Below, piece by piece: positions 10,319 to 22,681 of a DNA stretch of 64,000 nt; position 1 is the first letter of the stretch; the number at the start of each line of letters is the position of its first letter. Below the pieces are notes generated by a model. It had not been told where the DNA came from, searched no databases, and was given only the letters and a program-made list of their open reading frames with translations. The position numbers and the translations under genes are program-made. Location of the stretch: positions 13,055,001 through 13,119,000 of the forward strand of contig NC_073342.2 of NCBI RefSeq assembly GCF_027580225.2, read 5' to 3'. The stretch comes from Misgurnus anguillicaudatus (lineage: Eukaryota > Chordata > Actinopteri > Cypriniformes > Cobitidae).

Positions 10319-11635
10319 ACTTATTTATCGTCATTTATATTTGCTATCATGTAATATGCTTATGGCTTGTGCAATTCAGCCTACATAAGCGACCTCAGCA
10401 GACTGCAGGCTTCAGATTGAAAAACGTTCGCATTTTACATTTTCATATTGTTGTTTTTGGAGTGTGATCTACAAAACCTTGCGCAAACAGTTCTGTAAGT
10501 CTGTATGATTTACAGTATTTCAATGCAAGCTCACAGAGCAATGACCTTAACCCTTTTAGTAAAAAATAAAAACATTTTATTAAAAAACATTGCAAGTTTA
10601 CCCCATATCTTTTTCTAAAAAGTCAAGGTTAGTTCACACACAAAAAAACACATGCACCCGCTTAAATGCTCTCAATTCTTCAAGTTAACCACCCCCCATG
10701 GCCTTTTATTCTGTAATGTCGGCACTGGGCTAAATATATCCCACCAATGTGAAGCAAGGCCAGGTCAGATTTTGAAGAATACACCTTCTCGTTTCTGTCA
10801 CATCTTGCTGCCCTTCGCTCTCCATAAAACTTCTGAAAAGCCCACTTCAACTTTCCGAGCAAACGAAATCGTGTTAAGCGGGCGAGGGAGGTGACCTGCA
10901 TTAAATTTCACATATTCTGTTAGGATACTTCGCTGGAGGGGATGTGCTTATGAGCGGCTGCTTCTTTAGCATAAACCGCGCTGACCTCGGCGTGCATAAC
11001 AGGCTGTGTGTGTGCCAAAAACGAACTCCTAGCAACTAGAACGCCATGCGAAATGGGTCCAGAGCAGAACGCTGATGCTGTTAGCCTCAAATAAACAGAA
11101 GCGATCACGCTGGGGAGAAATAATCCGGCCCTTCGTCTCTCTTCCTCTCGCTTTCATTCTGTGCTGTCAAAGATCTGTGTTTGGTGTCTTTTGCTTTGCG
11201 TCTGGTGGGCAGGTGAGGTCTGGGAGGGCATTGGTATTAGGCGTGTAGTTGGATCTCTGGAGAGCGTGGTGGGTTTTAACTACCGGCTAAAGCTTCAGAG
11301 AGTGCAGATAAGAGGCTTGTCAGTGGGAGATCTATGGAAGTCTGCAGCCAGCAGCCCAAATATACAGTCACTCGGGACGCCTCTGCTGCTCTCAGATAAC
11401 TTATCGGCTGAGCCAGGGACCTAGACTTTAGTAACACTAAACACACAAGCACCTACATACACACCAACCAAAGCTTAGGCCATGTCTTGGTAATGCCAAT
11501 GACTTCCTCCTCATCACATCTTCTTCCCCATTTTCTTATCTTGTTTGCCTCCCTTTGTCTCTATTCTCACCACCTAACATCTAGTGTGCTCTTTGTGATG
11601 GTGCATTTGTAAATTTGCGTGCTGCTCATCTTTAC

Positions 11636-11734
11636 CTGCGGCTCAGTGTGTAGTCGAACATGAACTCCACGATGGCCAGACAAAGATCTCTTCGCCACAC
11701 CCCTATGCTGGAAATGATAGTAGTCCCCGAACAC
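11636..11734 (-). CDS. furin: furin exon: C-terminal half of the inhibitory prodomain (partial CDS)
   Basis: This 99-bp exon encodes 33 residues, VFGDYYHFQHRGVAKRSLSG then HRGVHVRLHTEPQ. The acceptor is TCTCCACAG, the donor GTAAAG, phase 0 on both sides. It aligns without gaps to human furin 60-92. HRGVAKR matches the internal second cleavage site (human HRGVTKR75), cut in the trans-Golgi at mildly acidic pH to release the inhibitor. The His before it corresponds to the pH-sensor H69. The Trp at human 68 is Gln here. The segment after KRS (GHRGVHVRLHTEPQ) is diverged but keeps its length and the EPQ end. The upstream exon with signal peptide and first prodomain half was sought at higher coordinates and not found. 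Confidence 0.96.
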
Positions 11735-13084
11735 CTGTGGAGACACACACAATGAGAGGTGATATATTAGAAAATCCAATGCACAAGGTCATATATGCTC
11801 CACAGGGAAACACACTCATTAACTCCTGCACCTGCACACGGACCTGCCCATCTCTCTTTCCAACACACTTCACACAGACCCGCACATAAAGGCACAGCCG
11901 CATGAATTCATCTCCTGCGGTCCCAACACAATACCAGCGTCAGATCCAAAAACAAACATAGACATTCCCACACAGAGAAAAGTGAGAATGATAAAAGAAT
12001 GATTTCTATTATGACACACGCATCCGTGATGTATTTCACTGACATGCTTTGCGTTACACCAAACGCGCATATCAAAAGGGTTAAGTATAAAATGTGTGGT
12101 GCAGAGCAAAAGGGGGTGGAAATGAAAAGAAACCGCGAGAGAGAGATCTGACTGCCGTTTCCATTAACTTTGATCCAAGGAACCTGTGATTTTGTTGTCA
12201 TGTGTGTTTCAGCTCTGAAAACCAGCACATAAAAGGTAAAATTTTTACTGCTCCTGGACTGTCACGCACCACACGCTAATGTGTGGGTAGACACGGTGCT
12301 CTGCTGGGCAACTCGTGTGTACTTGTGTACTTGGTGTGTGTGTGAGAATACTTGGACAAAATCATGCCTCTATCATTACTCATCTTGTCTTTTTCCCAGC
12401 AGAACATGACGAGAAACTTGGACGTCTCAAACTTACAGAAATGTTCACCGTCTCCCGCAGGTGACGTCAATGAAGAAGTGCCTCATTGAATGGTTTCTGC
12501 ACTGTATAGTAAAGTGTCCCATTCCTTTAAAATGACATTCATTTATCAAAAAGCTCCCCTGCTGGCCTCCTTTTTCCCCCGACACTTCACTTCAGACAGT
12601 TTCTCCGCTTTCTCTGCCGCCTCTGACTCAATATCCTTTGACTGTCTTCTTGTGATCAATAACTTGACCTCTACTGCCATTAGACACCTCTACCTGCAGA
12701 GATTGGTGTAAATGACATTCAAACAGACATTCGCCTGTAGTGAACTTTAAGACTTTTTAACTGCATGAGACGTGTTTTATTAAGATGTAAATTTATGCTC
12801 TAAAGGAAGGTAGATTTTAAAAAGCCGGATCAGCATTGCTTGGGATTCTGAGTAGCAGAGACTCAACTTACTGTTATTTAGATACAATCTGTGGTTAATG
12901 AGTGAAGAAGCACTAGCTCTGCATTGAATAAAATATTAAAGTTTATCAACTTAATGACTTATTACTGGGCTAAGAGCAATGCATTGTGGGATTTGCTACA
13001 TTGTGAAGGTTGGTAGTTGCTTAACTTCTGAAACCGCTTTTGAGTTGGGGAGGCATCTACATATTTGCCTTAGAGGTTTTGTAC

Positions 13085-15079
13085 TAGGGATGGGCATAAT
13101 TAATCGACGATCGATAATTGATTGTTAGGAATTTCGTCGATTTCGTAATTTGTTATCAATTAATCAAATGCATTTTTTTATTTTACTCCTGTTTCACAAA
13201 TACTCCGTATGCAGTGCGTTTGCGTATGTGTGCGGCGAATCCGTCAAGCACTCGTTGCAGTGCGCTGCTGACCGCTTATTCTGCATATAAAACGTTCATG
13301 TGATTGACACTTTCTGTGAACACTTTTCCGCATAAACAATAGAACAAAGCATCATTTTTTTTTTACAAAACAATATATTTTAGATATTATTTGACAGACT
13401 AGTAAGTGTGTATTAAGGATGTTTAAAATCTCTAGCCTGGTGGTCAGGATCTGAATGGATCAAATCAGCAGTTTTGCAATGCTTTATTTATCTCCACATA
13501 TATCATAAATAAAAATAAGCAGAGTAACTTTGCAAGTCTACCCTTCCACATTATATATTTCCTACTATGTATGTATATGATTTCCAAATAATAAACGAGA
13601 GTATTCAACGACAAAAAGCGTCTCATATGGAAATAAATCCTCATATTATTATTTCTCAAAACTTTATGACAAAAATAAGCAACTGTATTCCTACAGTTAT
13701 TCAAAGATGCACATTATTCCGCATATAATTTGAATATTATACAAAAGTATTCATATAACGGCACGTTTTATATGGCAAATAAATATCATCACATTAACAT
13801 AACAGCATAATGAAATGAATAAACAGACAATGAAACAGGATTGAAATATAAATTGTATTATTATTACCGGAACAAGCAATATTGCTAAAATAATCTCTGA
13901 GGTAAATGCGTCAAAAACGCTGTTACCCGCACAATAAGTCTAAATGAGCAATACAAGTGAAAAAAGCATTATTAGGCCATGTCTCAAAACTTTATACGAC
14001 AAAATATATTTAAACGAAATGTATACTTACAGTTATTCAAAGATGCACACATTATTCCATGTTACTCCCGTTTATAAGCACGTTTGTCTCTGGCCTCGCT
14101 CTGTTATGTAATAGATTGACAGGTGCGCATCTCCGTCTTTCAAACATATATAATTTTGTAATTACTACCTTAGGAAAATTAGCCATGATTTTATCATTGT
14201 GAAATTTTTTTTTTTTGCAGATTAAAAACGATTTGTATTTCCGCAATTTTACTACAAATACCATGGTTATGGTATTGTGGAGTTGGAGACCATAGTAAAT
14301 GTCTACTGTTGTTTTACAACAAATAAAAACTAAAAGACTATGTTAGTATAATTATACAATGGTAAATGGGGCTCACAAAACGCACGCTGTTTCACACATA
14401 CTCTGTATGCGGAATAAGTTAGCGCTGAGGTACCTGTGCATCCCGGTCAGTCTCCTAGGAGCGGCTGTTTTCGGCGGCGGCTGGACTGACGGTCACCATG
14501 GGTTGCGGTCCCGTCTGACCCCAAAACATGCTTTTATTTTTTAAAAAAAATCAGTAGACTGGTGCAGAAGTTTTATGCGAGTTACTAAAGTTAGTTATTT
14601 TTCACGAGGCTTTAAGTAGCCTAATTTGTTATAGCCTAATGTTAGGAAGGCTAATATCTTGCACTTTCTTCTGGCTTGAATAATTTTGAGTTACATTTTG
14701 ACGAAACCTTTCAGATCTAAGTATTATTTTTTTTGTTTAATTTAATGTTAAACATGAATCTGTTTTTTTTTTATTTGGAACTAATAATGAGGTCTCTGTT
14801 TAAGAACTCTGGCTCGCAGCTGCAGGTTCCGCTGCTTTAGAGCACCGCACATGCACGCTCATATATGTTTGAAACATAGTTTAACTGTCTGCCACAAGTT
14901 GATCTTGTAATAAAGGTCTCATCGAGGAAAAACACGCTGTATATTTGTATTCATTGCATTTTTTAAGTATAAAAGTTAAATAACAAATTTTATTATAAAA
15001 ATATTAATGATTAATCGATAGTCGATCGTTAATTCTCCCGACGATCGACAAAGAAAACTTAATCGAATGCCCATCCCTA
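13085..15079. mobile_element. hAT non-autonomous element with perfect 8-bp target duplication
   Basis: The ends TAGGGATGGGCATAATTAAT and TTAATCGAATGCCCATCCCTA are inverted repeats, with further ATCGACGATCG/CGATCGTTAATTC pairing inside. The flanks are TTTTGTAC on both sides (13077-13084 and 15080-15087). The element is 1,995 bp and has no transposase ORF. Two internal blocks are duplicated: CAAAACTTTAT...ACAAAAT with CAGTTATTCAAAGATGCACA, near 13658-13712 and 13985-14050. Confidence 0.9.
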
Positions 15080-15439
15080 TTTTGTACCAAAAAATATCAC
15101 TGCTCTGTTCAAAGTTTTTAAAGATATCCACAATCAAATGTCACAGATTTCAATATGAACAAATCTTTCAACAAATTCTTAAAATAGGAAATTATATGAG
15201 CAATGCAATCCACATTTATTTTAATAGCTCTATATATTTAATGCTTGTGCTGGAAATGAATCATCAACGTCACGGTCAAAGAAATGAAATTTTATATGAT
15301 TTGGTTTAAGTCTAAATTGAATATGAGGAGGAAAATATACTGAGTACCACAAAATAATTAGGGGTGGGTTGATGACACTTTTCCATTACCGATCCGATTA
15401 CGATACCTGAATTCTGAGTATCATCCGATACCGATCCTG

Positions 15440-15650
15440 GGTGTGTTAATTTTAACACATTGTTTTGTGGTTAACTATTTAAAACAAATTATGTGTCATA
15501 TTGTGTTGATTTTGAGTTATAGAAAATAAAAGGGACACAAAGTGTGTTGTTCCAAAAATAACACAAAGATGTGTTAAGTTAAGGACAACACACTAGATGT
15601 ATTATCCTTAACACGAGATGTGTTATTTTAACACATTCGTTTTAAGAGTG
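15440..15650. mobile_element. foldback MITE fragment rich in GTGTTA/TAACAC
   Basis: Alternating GTGTTAATTTTAACACAT, TGTGTTAAG and TTAACACGAGATGTGTTA motifs form multiple inverted repeats. The right end AAGAGTG is followed by TA, as in the TA-flanked foldbacks elsewhere in the window. The matching left terminus is missing. Confidence 0.45.
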
Positions 15651-15797
15651 TATATGCTAGTGTATTGCGTTCATCCAGCGGTTTACTGCGACTTTTTAAT
15701 CCAATATTTAAAATATGGGTATTGTTTGTGTGTCTTGTGTGTGTATGACACGTTTAATTCACTGCTACTCCAGTGTATTAACTCCGCAATACCACAC

Positions 15798-17323
15798 TAG
15801 GGGTGACCACGAATAGTCGAAGATTCGATGCATTGATAGGAGAAGCCTGATTCGACTATATCTCACAGTCGAATCGTCGCAGATGTGTTATGAAATGAGG
15901 ATCCTTTAATTTTGGCGTATATGGGTGCACTGTGCACAAATCTGATTTTACATATAACAGCTTTCTCCCAATATATTACAGCATATTATTATAATTCTGC
16001 AAATAATATGTGAAGTATCAGCTTTCAATAAATATTTTTAAAATGCGTTAATAAATCCAGCAACCCCTGTGACCGGGCTACACGTCCATAAGAGGTTCCT
16101 ATGTTAATAAACCATTGACCCTTTGTTTCTACATTTAAAAGAAAAAGCTGGCAATTTTGGCTATACGTTCATTCTTTTAATAATTTCTTTATTTTATTTT
16201 ATTTATAAATCACTCTGGGTTATCTGATTTATCTATTTGGCTTGTGTTTTGTTTTCGTGCACTTGAGGCATTTTGCACATTTGTTCTACACTACTTCTGA
16301 CCTTATTTTATTTAAAAAAATGTATTTATTATAAACGTAAATTCTGATCTAATTTAAGTCTGTACATTTTGGATTGCTTTTTGTTGTATAGATTTTGCAC
16401 TATTGCGTGCTGGCCATGTTTGCGCATGCAATTTAGCCGAACGTGCTGGGTGCGCTTCGTCTCATATTTAGAGGTTCATCAAACTAAACATTAAAAAACG
16501 GATGTTTTCGACGGGTATAAGTTTTTAAAATGTATTACAGTGGTTATCTTGTCAAAAGTTAAACTACAAAACAGGTAAGCCGTTTCTTTAAATTTCGGTG
16601 ATGAAACGGAAAATATCTGCACCGAACCTATATTTATGCCTGACACGACTGTCTTTCTTGTGATTTAATATTATGGTTGGTGTTCACTTTCAAATGATAG
16701 AAAAGAGATTCCTGAAATAAATAATATCATCAGTTGTTTCTGTATCTAAAGTGAATGGAGATGATCAAAGTGAAAGCAAGCAGGTATTTCTGTGCTAAAT
16801 AATAACGCGTAGTGTCTATAAAATCATTAATTTCAGTGTTTTTATGAATTGAATATAAAGCTTATAATTTGCAGTAACAATCACAAATTATTTGTCATTT
16901 CTCATTTGTCGTTTTTTTTTTTGTCATGACCGCTTTGACGCGCTTAATCTCCAAATTAAATAAAAACACTGAATTAGCCGAGGTTTCCAAGGCAGGATCA
17001 CTTTTGTTATATTTTTAGGAATTTAAACATTTAAAATGTTATGAGAAATAATTAAACAAATGTTGCCTTACATTTATAAAAATATATAAATGCATCGTCA
17101 GTTTTGTCTTCGTTCATCACTTGAAAGACAGTTTTGGTCACTTAATCAGAAACTTGTTTATGTGTGCTGCTTGTGAAAGAAAATAAAAGTTACCAATGTG
17201 TACCTGGTCTGACCCCCTCCCAACCCAGGCACACACACATAGATGATTCGACTATCGGTCGACTATGAAAAGATTCGACAATTCTGATTCGAATATGTAA
17301 ATCCTTAGTCGAGGACAGCCCTA
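15798..17323. mobile_element. hAT element nested in another hAT, perfect 8-bp target duplication
   Basis: The left end TAGGGGTGACCACGAATAGT and the right end CTTAGTCGAGGACAGCCCTA are inverted repeats, with GATTCGACTAT motifs at both sides. The flanks are TACCACAC at 15790-15797 and 17324-17331, identical. The element is 1,526 bp and non-coding. The perfect duplication against the outer element's one mismatch fits the nesting order, the inner one being younger. Confidence 0.9.
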
Positions 17324-17353
17324 TACCACACCATTCAGTTTTTGTGACCTTAA

Positions 17354-17718
17354 CTCTTTCCCCGCCATTGACGAGATATCTCGTCAATCAAGAGTCATTA
17401 TCCACCAGGTGGCGCCCTTCCGCAACTTTTTAAACCCGGAAGTCACAAAAATGGAATTATCTCTGCTTTTTGCTCAAAATGTGGTGTTTTTGCAGAAACC
17501 TACCCATATTCAAAAGCTGATTACAAAAGAACTACTGAAGGTAGGATGAAACTTTTTTTGTTTTTTGAAAGCAGAGGGTCTGTTCTTTCATTTGGTATAT
17601 TGTATGTTTATATATTTGAAGAAGAACATTTTCTGGAAGGCATTAAACTTTTGTAAAAACCATGAAAAACGCTGGCACTGGCTGGCAACTTTTTTTAAAA
17701 ACGCTGGCGGTGAAAGAG
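17354..17718 (+). mobile_element. piggyBac-like non-autonomous element, copy 2
   Basis: The ends CTCTTTCCCCGCC and GGCGGTGAAAGAG are 13-bp inverted repeats with one mismatch, flanked by TTAA on both sides (17350-17353, 17719-17722). It carries the family block CATTGACGAGATATCTCGTC next to the left end. It is 365 bp, shorter than copy 3 because of an internal deletion after CGTCAATCAAGAG. It sits inside the hAT at 15359-17931. Confidence 0.85.
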
Positions 17719-17962
17719 TTAAATATCTTCATATATGCATGTGTTTTTCACATAAAGCTGTCAAACATATTATGAAGACTTTGAATAGTGTATAAAATGT
17801 TTTTAAATTAGTCTGAATTTTCTATAGCATGACAGTAACAACAACGAGTAACGCACAGTATCGGATTTGGATCGACCCCGTTAGTCCGATACTCGTTTCA
17901 GGAATCCCAAGTATTGGATCAGCCTACCCTATAAATAATACCAAGTAAATAAATAGATATTA

Positions 17963-18210
17963 CACTGGTGGCTAGGTTATTTTTGACCAATAATGGGCAA
18001 ATATTGGACAGAACACATGCTGGGTTAAAAATGACCTCATGCTGGGTTAAAAATAACCCAATATTGGATTGTTGCTGTGCATCCATGGATAATAATAACC
18101 CAACAGTTAGGTTTAAACAACCCAGCACTGGGTCAATTTTAACCCAACAGTGTTTTCTTTCCAAAATTTACCCATTATGTGTCAAAAATAACCCAGTCAT
18201 TTTTAGTGTG
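17963..18210. mobile_element. TA-flanked foldback MITE (GGGTTAAAAATGACC family)
   Basis: The ends CACTGGTGGCTAGGTTATTT and GGGTTATT-type complement with AGTGTG are inverted repeats, with TA at both borders (17961-17962, 18211-18212). The interior holds repeated GGGTTAAAAATGACC/TAACCCA motifs in both orientations, so the whole 248 bp can fold. The TA target suggests a Tc1/mariner-type origin. Confidence 0.65.
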
Positions 18211-19689
18211 TACATTTCTATTTTGATGTGTTTGTTGCCTGCATGTAAAAAAACATGCATGTAAAAAAACATGCAACTGGAAAAAGCTTATATATAAGGA
18301 ATAAATGTAATTGTAATTCAATTTACATTTGACTTATGAACTGCTTTTTTAATGAATATGTCAACTCAAAAGTGTTTGAAAAACTACTTATAAATTCCCT
18401 TACAGCAGTTACAGATCTAGAATCTGATGTGCAAAAGTCGGCCATCATCTCACTTTTACATTTGTTGTTTTTGCAATCGTATAGTGACTGTTTATAATAA
18501 AATATCTCTTTCATTTGTATGCAGTATTAAAAACAAAATAAAATCATAAGCTATAATGTGAAATATTTAGTGTGAGCTCCTCTTACACTAGAGCAACAGT
18601 AGAAACCTGCAGGCGCTTTTAAAGCTAAATGAAATGATAGCCTAATTTCAAATTTTAATCTAATGACTTTAGGACTTCAATCTCCTTAAAATAGTTCTTA
18701 TAAAATAATTTTTGTTTTGCCATTTTGCTCTGAAACCTGTTTTTGTTTTACATTTTATCTTGAAGTCCCCATGTAGTTGATAATTGTATCACTTGAAACG
18801 CATCTTTGAGCATGATAATAGTAAAAGGTTTTCCTATGACAGCATGCTTTAAAACACCTTGAATGTAACTCTTCACCCTTGCCTCAGTTATTATACGTGG
18901 ATGTGTGTGAATATGCAAATTAGTCCCCGCCTCCAGATATTTTCACCATATGTAAATAAATGCTACATTCGTCAGTTTAAGGGACATTACTGTCTCGTTT
19001 ACACATTATGCATATGAAAGCTACGCATTTGCAGCACTAATTGGTTTAGCACGTGTTATTGCATTAACACTGCACATGTGTTAAACCAGCTGTCCTGCGA
19101 TTGTTACAGCAGTCTATGCACCATCCATACATATCTTTAGCTCAAATCACTCAACTGTGATGATGTGATTGGTTACATGTTTGTGACATAGGAAACCGAG
19201 GCAATTTTAAACTGCGCTTTTGATACTCAGCAATGGTATGTTGAATGATGCATTTGCACATGGTTTGTCTTAAAGCATATTACACCAAAATAAAAAAAAT
19301 TATTTTCACCTCAGTGGGCTTTAAATAAAGAGAGCAAAAAATAAATATGGATGGTCATTTAAACTTTACTAAAACAACAAAGCTGATGGTGACCTGATGC
19401 GCGGGTAGATTACATACAAAATCAATGCAAAGACGCAAATAGACGCGACTTGCATGGGGAGATGTGAATGACGCGAACTGGATGCTGCAATTGCCGAAAT
19501 TTACCTCAAACACGTCTTTACGCAAGTTGAGAATATTAAACTAAAGCTAAAAATTTGCATGGCACAAAGCTTAATCCCGCGAGTAATTTAGAGCGAGGAA
19601 TGCAATGCTTTGCGTTTGGTGTGTATGCAGCATAAGACTTGCCGTATATGACAACACTTGTAATGAAAGATACACAATCTTGTCGACAT

Positions 19690-19756
19690 ATAGCACCAGT
19701 GCGCTCGCGGCGACCCAAGTTCGATTCCCGGCTCTGTGGTCCCGGCTCTGTGGTCC
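19690..19756 (+). repeat. tRNA-like SINE fragment
   Basis: AAGTTCGATTCCCGG (19717-19731) is a good Pol III B box, and the stretch before it (AGCACCAGTGCGCTCGCGGCG) resembles the anticodon arm of a tRNA-derived SINE. No convincing A box was found upstream. The 14-mer GGCTCTGTGGTCCC is duplicated in tandem, and a (TA)n tail follows. It is not a functional tRNA, since no acceptor stem can be paired. Confidence 0.5.
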
Positions 19757-19778
19757 TATATATATATATATATATATA
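19757..19778. repeat. (TA)n microsatellite
   Basis: Eleven TA units follow directly after the tRNA-like fragment, probably a SINE tail expansion. Confidence 0.9.
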
Positions 19779-21520
19779 AAAAAGAAAGATCCACAATCTC
19801 TCACAAAAAGGTTTTGTTTTATTGATTTTTAATTCAGTTTTTGTAGAGCAGAATTGTTGTACACAGTCTTTCTGAGATCTAGTTCAAACTGAATGGGGTC
19901 TGTAGGGGTCCTGTGGCATGTTTTGTACTGGGATGAGGGTCTTTTGATATCAGCTGCTAGCTTCAGCTGTTTAAATCACATCACACCGTATGTGCCATCA
20001 GATGAGTCACAGTACTAACACAAACTTACATTATTCCCTCTCTCCCTCTCTCTTTTATTATGTTCTTTGAATTACGAGATTCTGTCTCATTCATTTACAC
20101 TCAGGTTTTAATACAAACACTGTTTGTATATGCATGTTTGTGAGTCTAAACTTGCATGTGTGAAAGAGAGACAGGCCCAGATGAAGATGAAAAGAGAAGA
20201 GTAAGTTAAAACCTAACCTTGATCTACAGAAGAAGTGAAAAGCGAACATCATTCCTCTTTTTGGCCTAATTGTATAATTCATGAACTCATCTGAGATCTG
20301 AAAGAAGTCATTTACTGCTCTCTGTGACATTACTGGACATGACACATACACTGAGAGACGTTTCTTTTATTAGAAGATGTTAAGATGGTGAGGATGTTTT
20401 TAATGGACAATGCACTGAAGCACAACACAGTCTAATAGAGAGGAATTTTTTGGTCTGTTAGTTTTGTGTCTCTAATTCCTGGACTTACACTACAGCACAT
20501 TTTATATGTCTCCCTTATATAAAACATCAGAATTAATTAATCATCTGATTAGCAGAGACTTAATGACTTTAACTGTGTGTGTTAAATAAAGTCATCCAAC
20601 ATATGTAGTGCTAAGGAGGCTCTGGAATCAAGGCTCAACAATAAGGACCGCCTGATGGCCCTGGGCCAGCGTGAATGATGTTTGGACCAGTTGAGATGAT
20701 TGTCACTTGCCTGTTCGGGCCATTGCTGCCTTGTCACAAAAGTTTATCATCTGCAGGCGTTTAATGCCTTTCTAATTTAAATATTCAAGCAAAAAAGACA
20801 CAACAGAGATTTCACTGATACGTTTCCAACCATTTTCCATTTTCACGTGAGTTTGGGGTTAGAACGACTTTCTGTAACATAAAATGACATCCTAACTACA
20901 TATTACTCAGAACAAAACTGACACGATGGCGAAAGCTCGGAAGACCAAATCATATCCACAAGGAAATGTTTTTCGTGTTGTTACAGTAACACTTCGTTTA
21001 CAGTTTTGGGCTGCTCAGCCTGGATTAGCACACAACGTGTCCGATTCGTGAACTGACTCCTTTGAACCGATTTGTTTGATTAAATGGTTGAAACAACAGA
21101 TTTGTCCAACATTGAACTCACAAGACGTCACTGTCAGCACAATCAGTCACTCATTGCGCCCCAGAAATGAGAAAGTAAATGTGTTTAGTAAGATTTGCCC
21201 TAAATAACAGTCTAAAATAAAAAACTTAGACGTTTACTGTGTTAACTTTATGATGATTAAATAATTTATCAGGTCTACCAAAGAAGGATTTTATCCTACA
21301 AAGGCATAAAAGCCATGGTAAAAAAACTGATTAAGAACAAAAAATGATGACAGCAGAGTGTCAGCTAATATCTGTGTCTAATAAATGCATGGTGTGGAGG
21401 AGGTTTAAAACTCTTCAGAAATATCAGTCATCATTTTTTTAAATACTTTGGCTTAAATAGTGACATTTTTGCATTAAAAATATATGCCAATGATGAGGAC
21501 ATTATGATTATTATGTACAA

Positions 21521-21652
21521 ATAGAAAATCGGCCAAACATATTGGTCAAGAAAATCGGCATCATATATCGGCCATCGGCTGACCTGATTTCTAAATATCG
21601 GAATCGGCATCGACCTGAGAAAAAACCATATCAGCCTCTTAGGACCTCTAAT
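21521..21652 (-). mobile_element. hAT right-end fragment with ATCGGC motifs
   Basis: Repeated ATCGGCCA/ATCGGCAT motifs end in CCATATCAGCCTCTTAGGACCTCTA, which on the minus strand resembles a hAT start of the type TAGAGGTC. A left end was not located, so the start is approximate. Confidence 0.45.
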
Positions 21653-21777
21653 CCTAACCCAAATCCAACTCTAACCCTAACGTCAGGTGACAATTGTTTA
21701 TCCGGAAAAAATAGTATAAACCAATAGTTAAAGTGACATCCTAACCCAAACCCCAAATCTAACCCCAAACCCATGCG
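21653..21777. repeat. degenerate CTAACCC-type low-complexity repeat
   Basis: It contains CTAACCC, CTCTAACCCTAACG and CTAACCCCAAACCC blocks, partly telomere-like but irregular and interrupted. This is ordinary interstitial low-complexity sequence. Confidence 0.5.
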
Positions 21778-22130
21778 GAAATGGTTTAAAAATAGGAAAA
21801 ATTATTGAGTAACCAATACGTGAAACTGACACGGAAAAGAAAGTCTGTGGTACATTGAAAAATGCGGACATCCGTGACAATGACACGGATAAATGAGCAA
21901 AATATTCTGTGACCATACCATGACACTTTGTGATATCATATTGCAAGTTTCATGTGTGTGCATATCCAAAGCACGCATTTAAGGCCAAAGTATAGTCCTT
22001 TTTTTACGTGTACGCCAGGGTGTCTGTACCATGTGCGTGATTTTGTTATCAGAAGGTTGCGCATGCGCCTACAGGAGAATGTGGCATGTAGCCGAGGAGA
22101 TGCATTGCATTTTGTCGCAATGAGCATGTG

Positions 22131-22447
22131 TCATAGACTGTAAAAAAAGATGGACGACGTGACATAGCCTCCCTCCATTGTAATGAATTGAAGCCAAAAA
22201 TGTCCGACCATGGTCGCCACCATGTTACGTAAAAACGTCAGTTTGGAGCCAAGGCATGCGCAGAAGGAATCGTCCGTGGAGCCAGATCGAGGCGGTGCCG
22301 CAATATCAAACTTCCGCCCAAACCCTCGCGGGACCAATTTAACCACGCCAATCATAACAACACGCCCCCTTTCTATAGCATTAAATTACTAGCTGAAATT
22401 AAACTTATCACAAAAATGAACACTTGAACATATATCAGTGTGATAAC
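22131..22447. repeat. dispersed repeat beginning CATAGACTGTAAAAAAAGATGG
   Basis: The start ATAGACTGTAAAAAAAGATGG recurs at 26110 in the same orientation. As the complement, ATTTTTTACAGTCTATGG occurs at 31954-31976. This marks a high-copy family with at least three members in the window. A hAT has inserted at its right side (22448-22681). Confidence 0.55.
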
Positions 22448-22681
22448 TAGGGCTGGGTATTGATTCAGATGTTCCAGATCGATTTGACATCACGCAAGGC
22501 AAAAAAGAGGCTCACATCTAGTGAAGAAGACTAGTAATTAGATTAAGGTTAATCTCATTTTCAATGTTTGTGGAAATAAATATGAAAGAAAAAAATTTAT
22601 TCTGCTCTTTGAGAATCAATTTTGAATCGACCACGTTTCAAAAAATGATTAATTGAAAAATCTATTTTTTGCCCAGCCCTA
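22448..22681. mobile_element. short hAT MITE with 8-bp target duplication
   Basis: The ends TAGGGCTGGGTATTGATTC and TTTTTGCCCAGCCCTA are inverted repeats. The flanks GTGATAAC (22440-22447) and GTGATAAA (22682-22689) match at 7 of 8. It is 234 bp with no ORF. Confidence 0.85.

Larger units (their letters stand above)
5209..11635 (-). other. complete furin intron (6,427 bp)
   Basis: Lies between the donor GTAAAG of the 11636-11734 exon and the acceptor of the 5113-5208 exon. It contains a TTAA foldback (6896-7794), a short tandem repeat (7841-7965), a hAT tail (to 8066), a terminal-repeat element (9258-9456) and a TTAA-element left part (from 9617). The stretches 5209-6895 and 10320-11635 show no recognisable gene or repeat, apart from a hAT-like left end (TAGAGATGTAATACTGATAC) near 5973. 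Confidence 0.85.
15359..17931. mobile_element. hAT element hosting at least two nested transposons
   Basis: The ends TAGGGGTGGGTTGATGACAC and GGATCAGCCTACCCTA form the inverted repeat. Flanks AAAATAAT (15351-15358) and TAAATAAT (17932-17939) are an 8-bp target duplication with one mismatch. TCCGATAC/GTATCGGA motifs lie near both ends. It contains a complete hAT (15798-17323), a piggyBac-like element (17354-17718) and a foldback fragment (15440-15650), so its own sequence is only a few hundred bp. Confidence 0.8.

Noticed and set aside
13085..15079. Possible transposase gene in the larger hAT elements
   Set aside because: No frame shows an extended ORF or a DDE/hAT dimerisation motif. All hATs here appear non-autonomous.
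21653..21777. Interstitial telomere sequence
   Set aside because: The CTAACCC units are irregular and interrupted, more like low-complexity intron than a telomere array.
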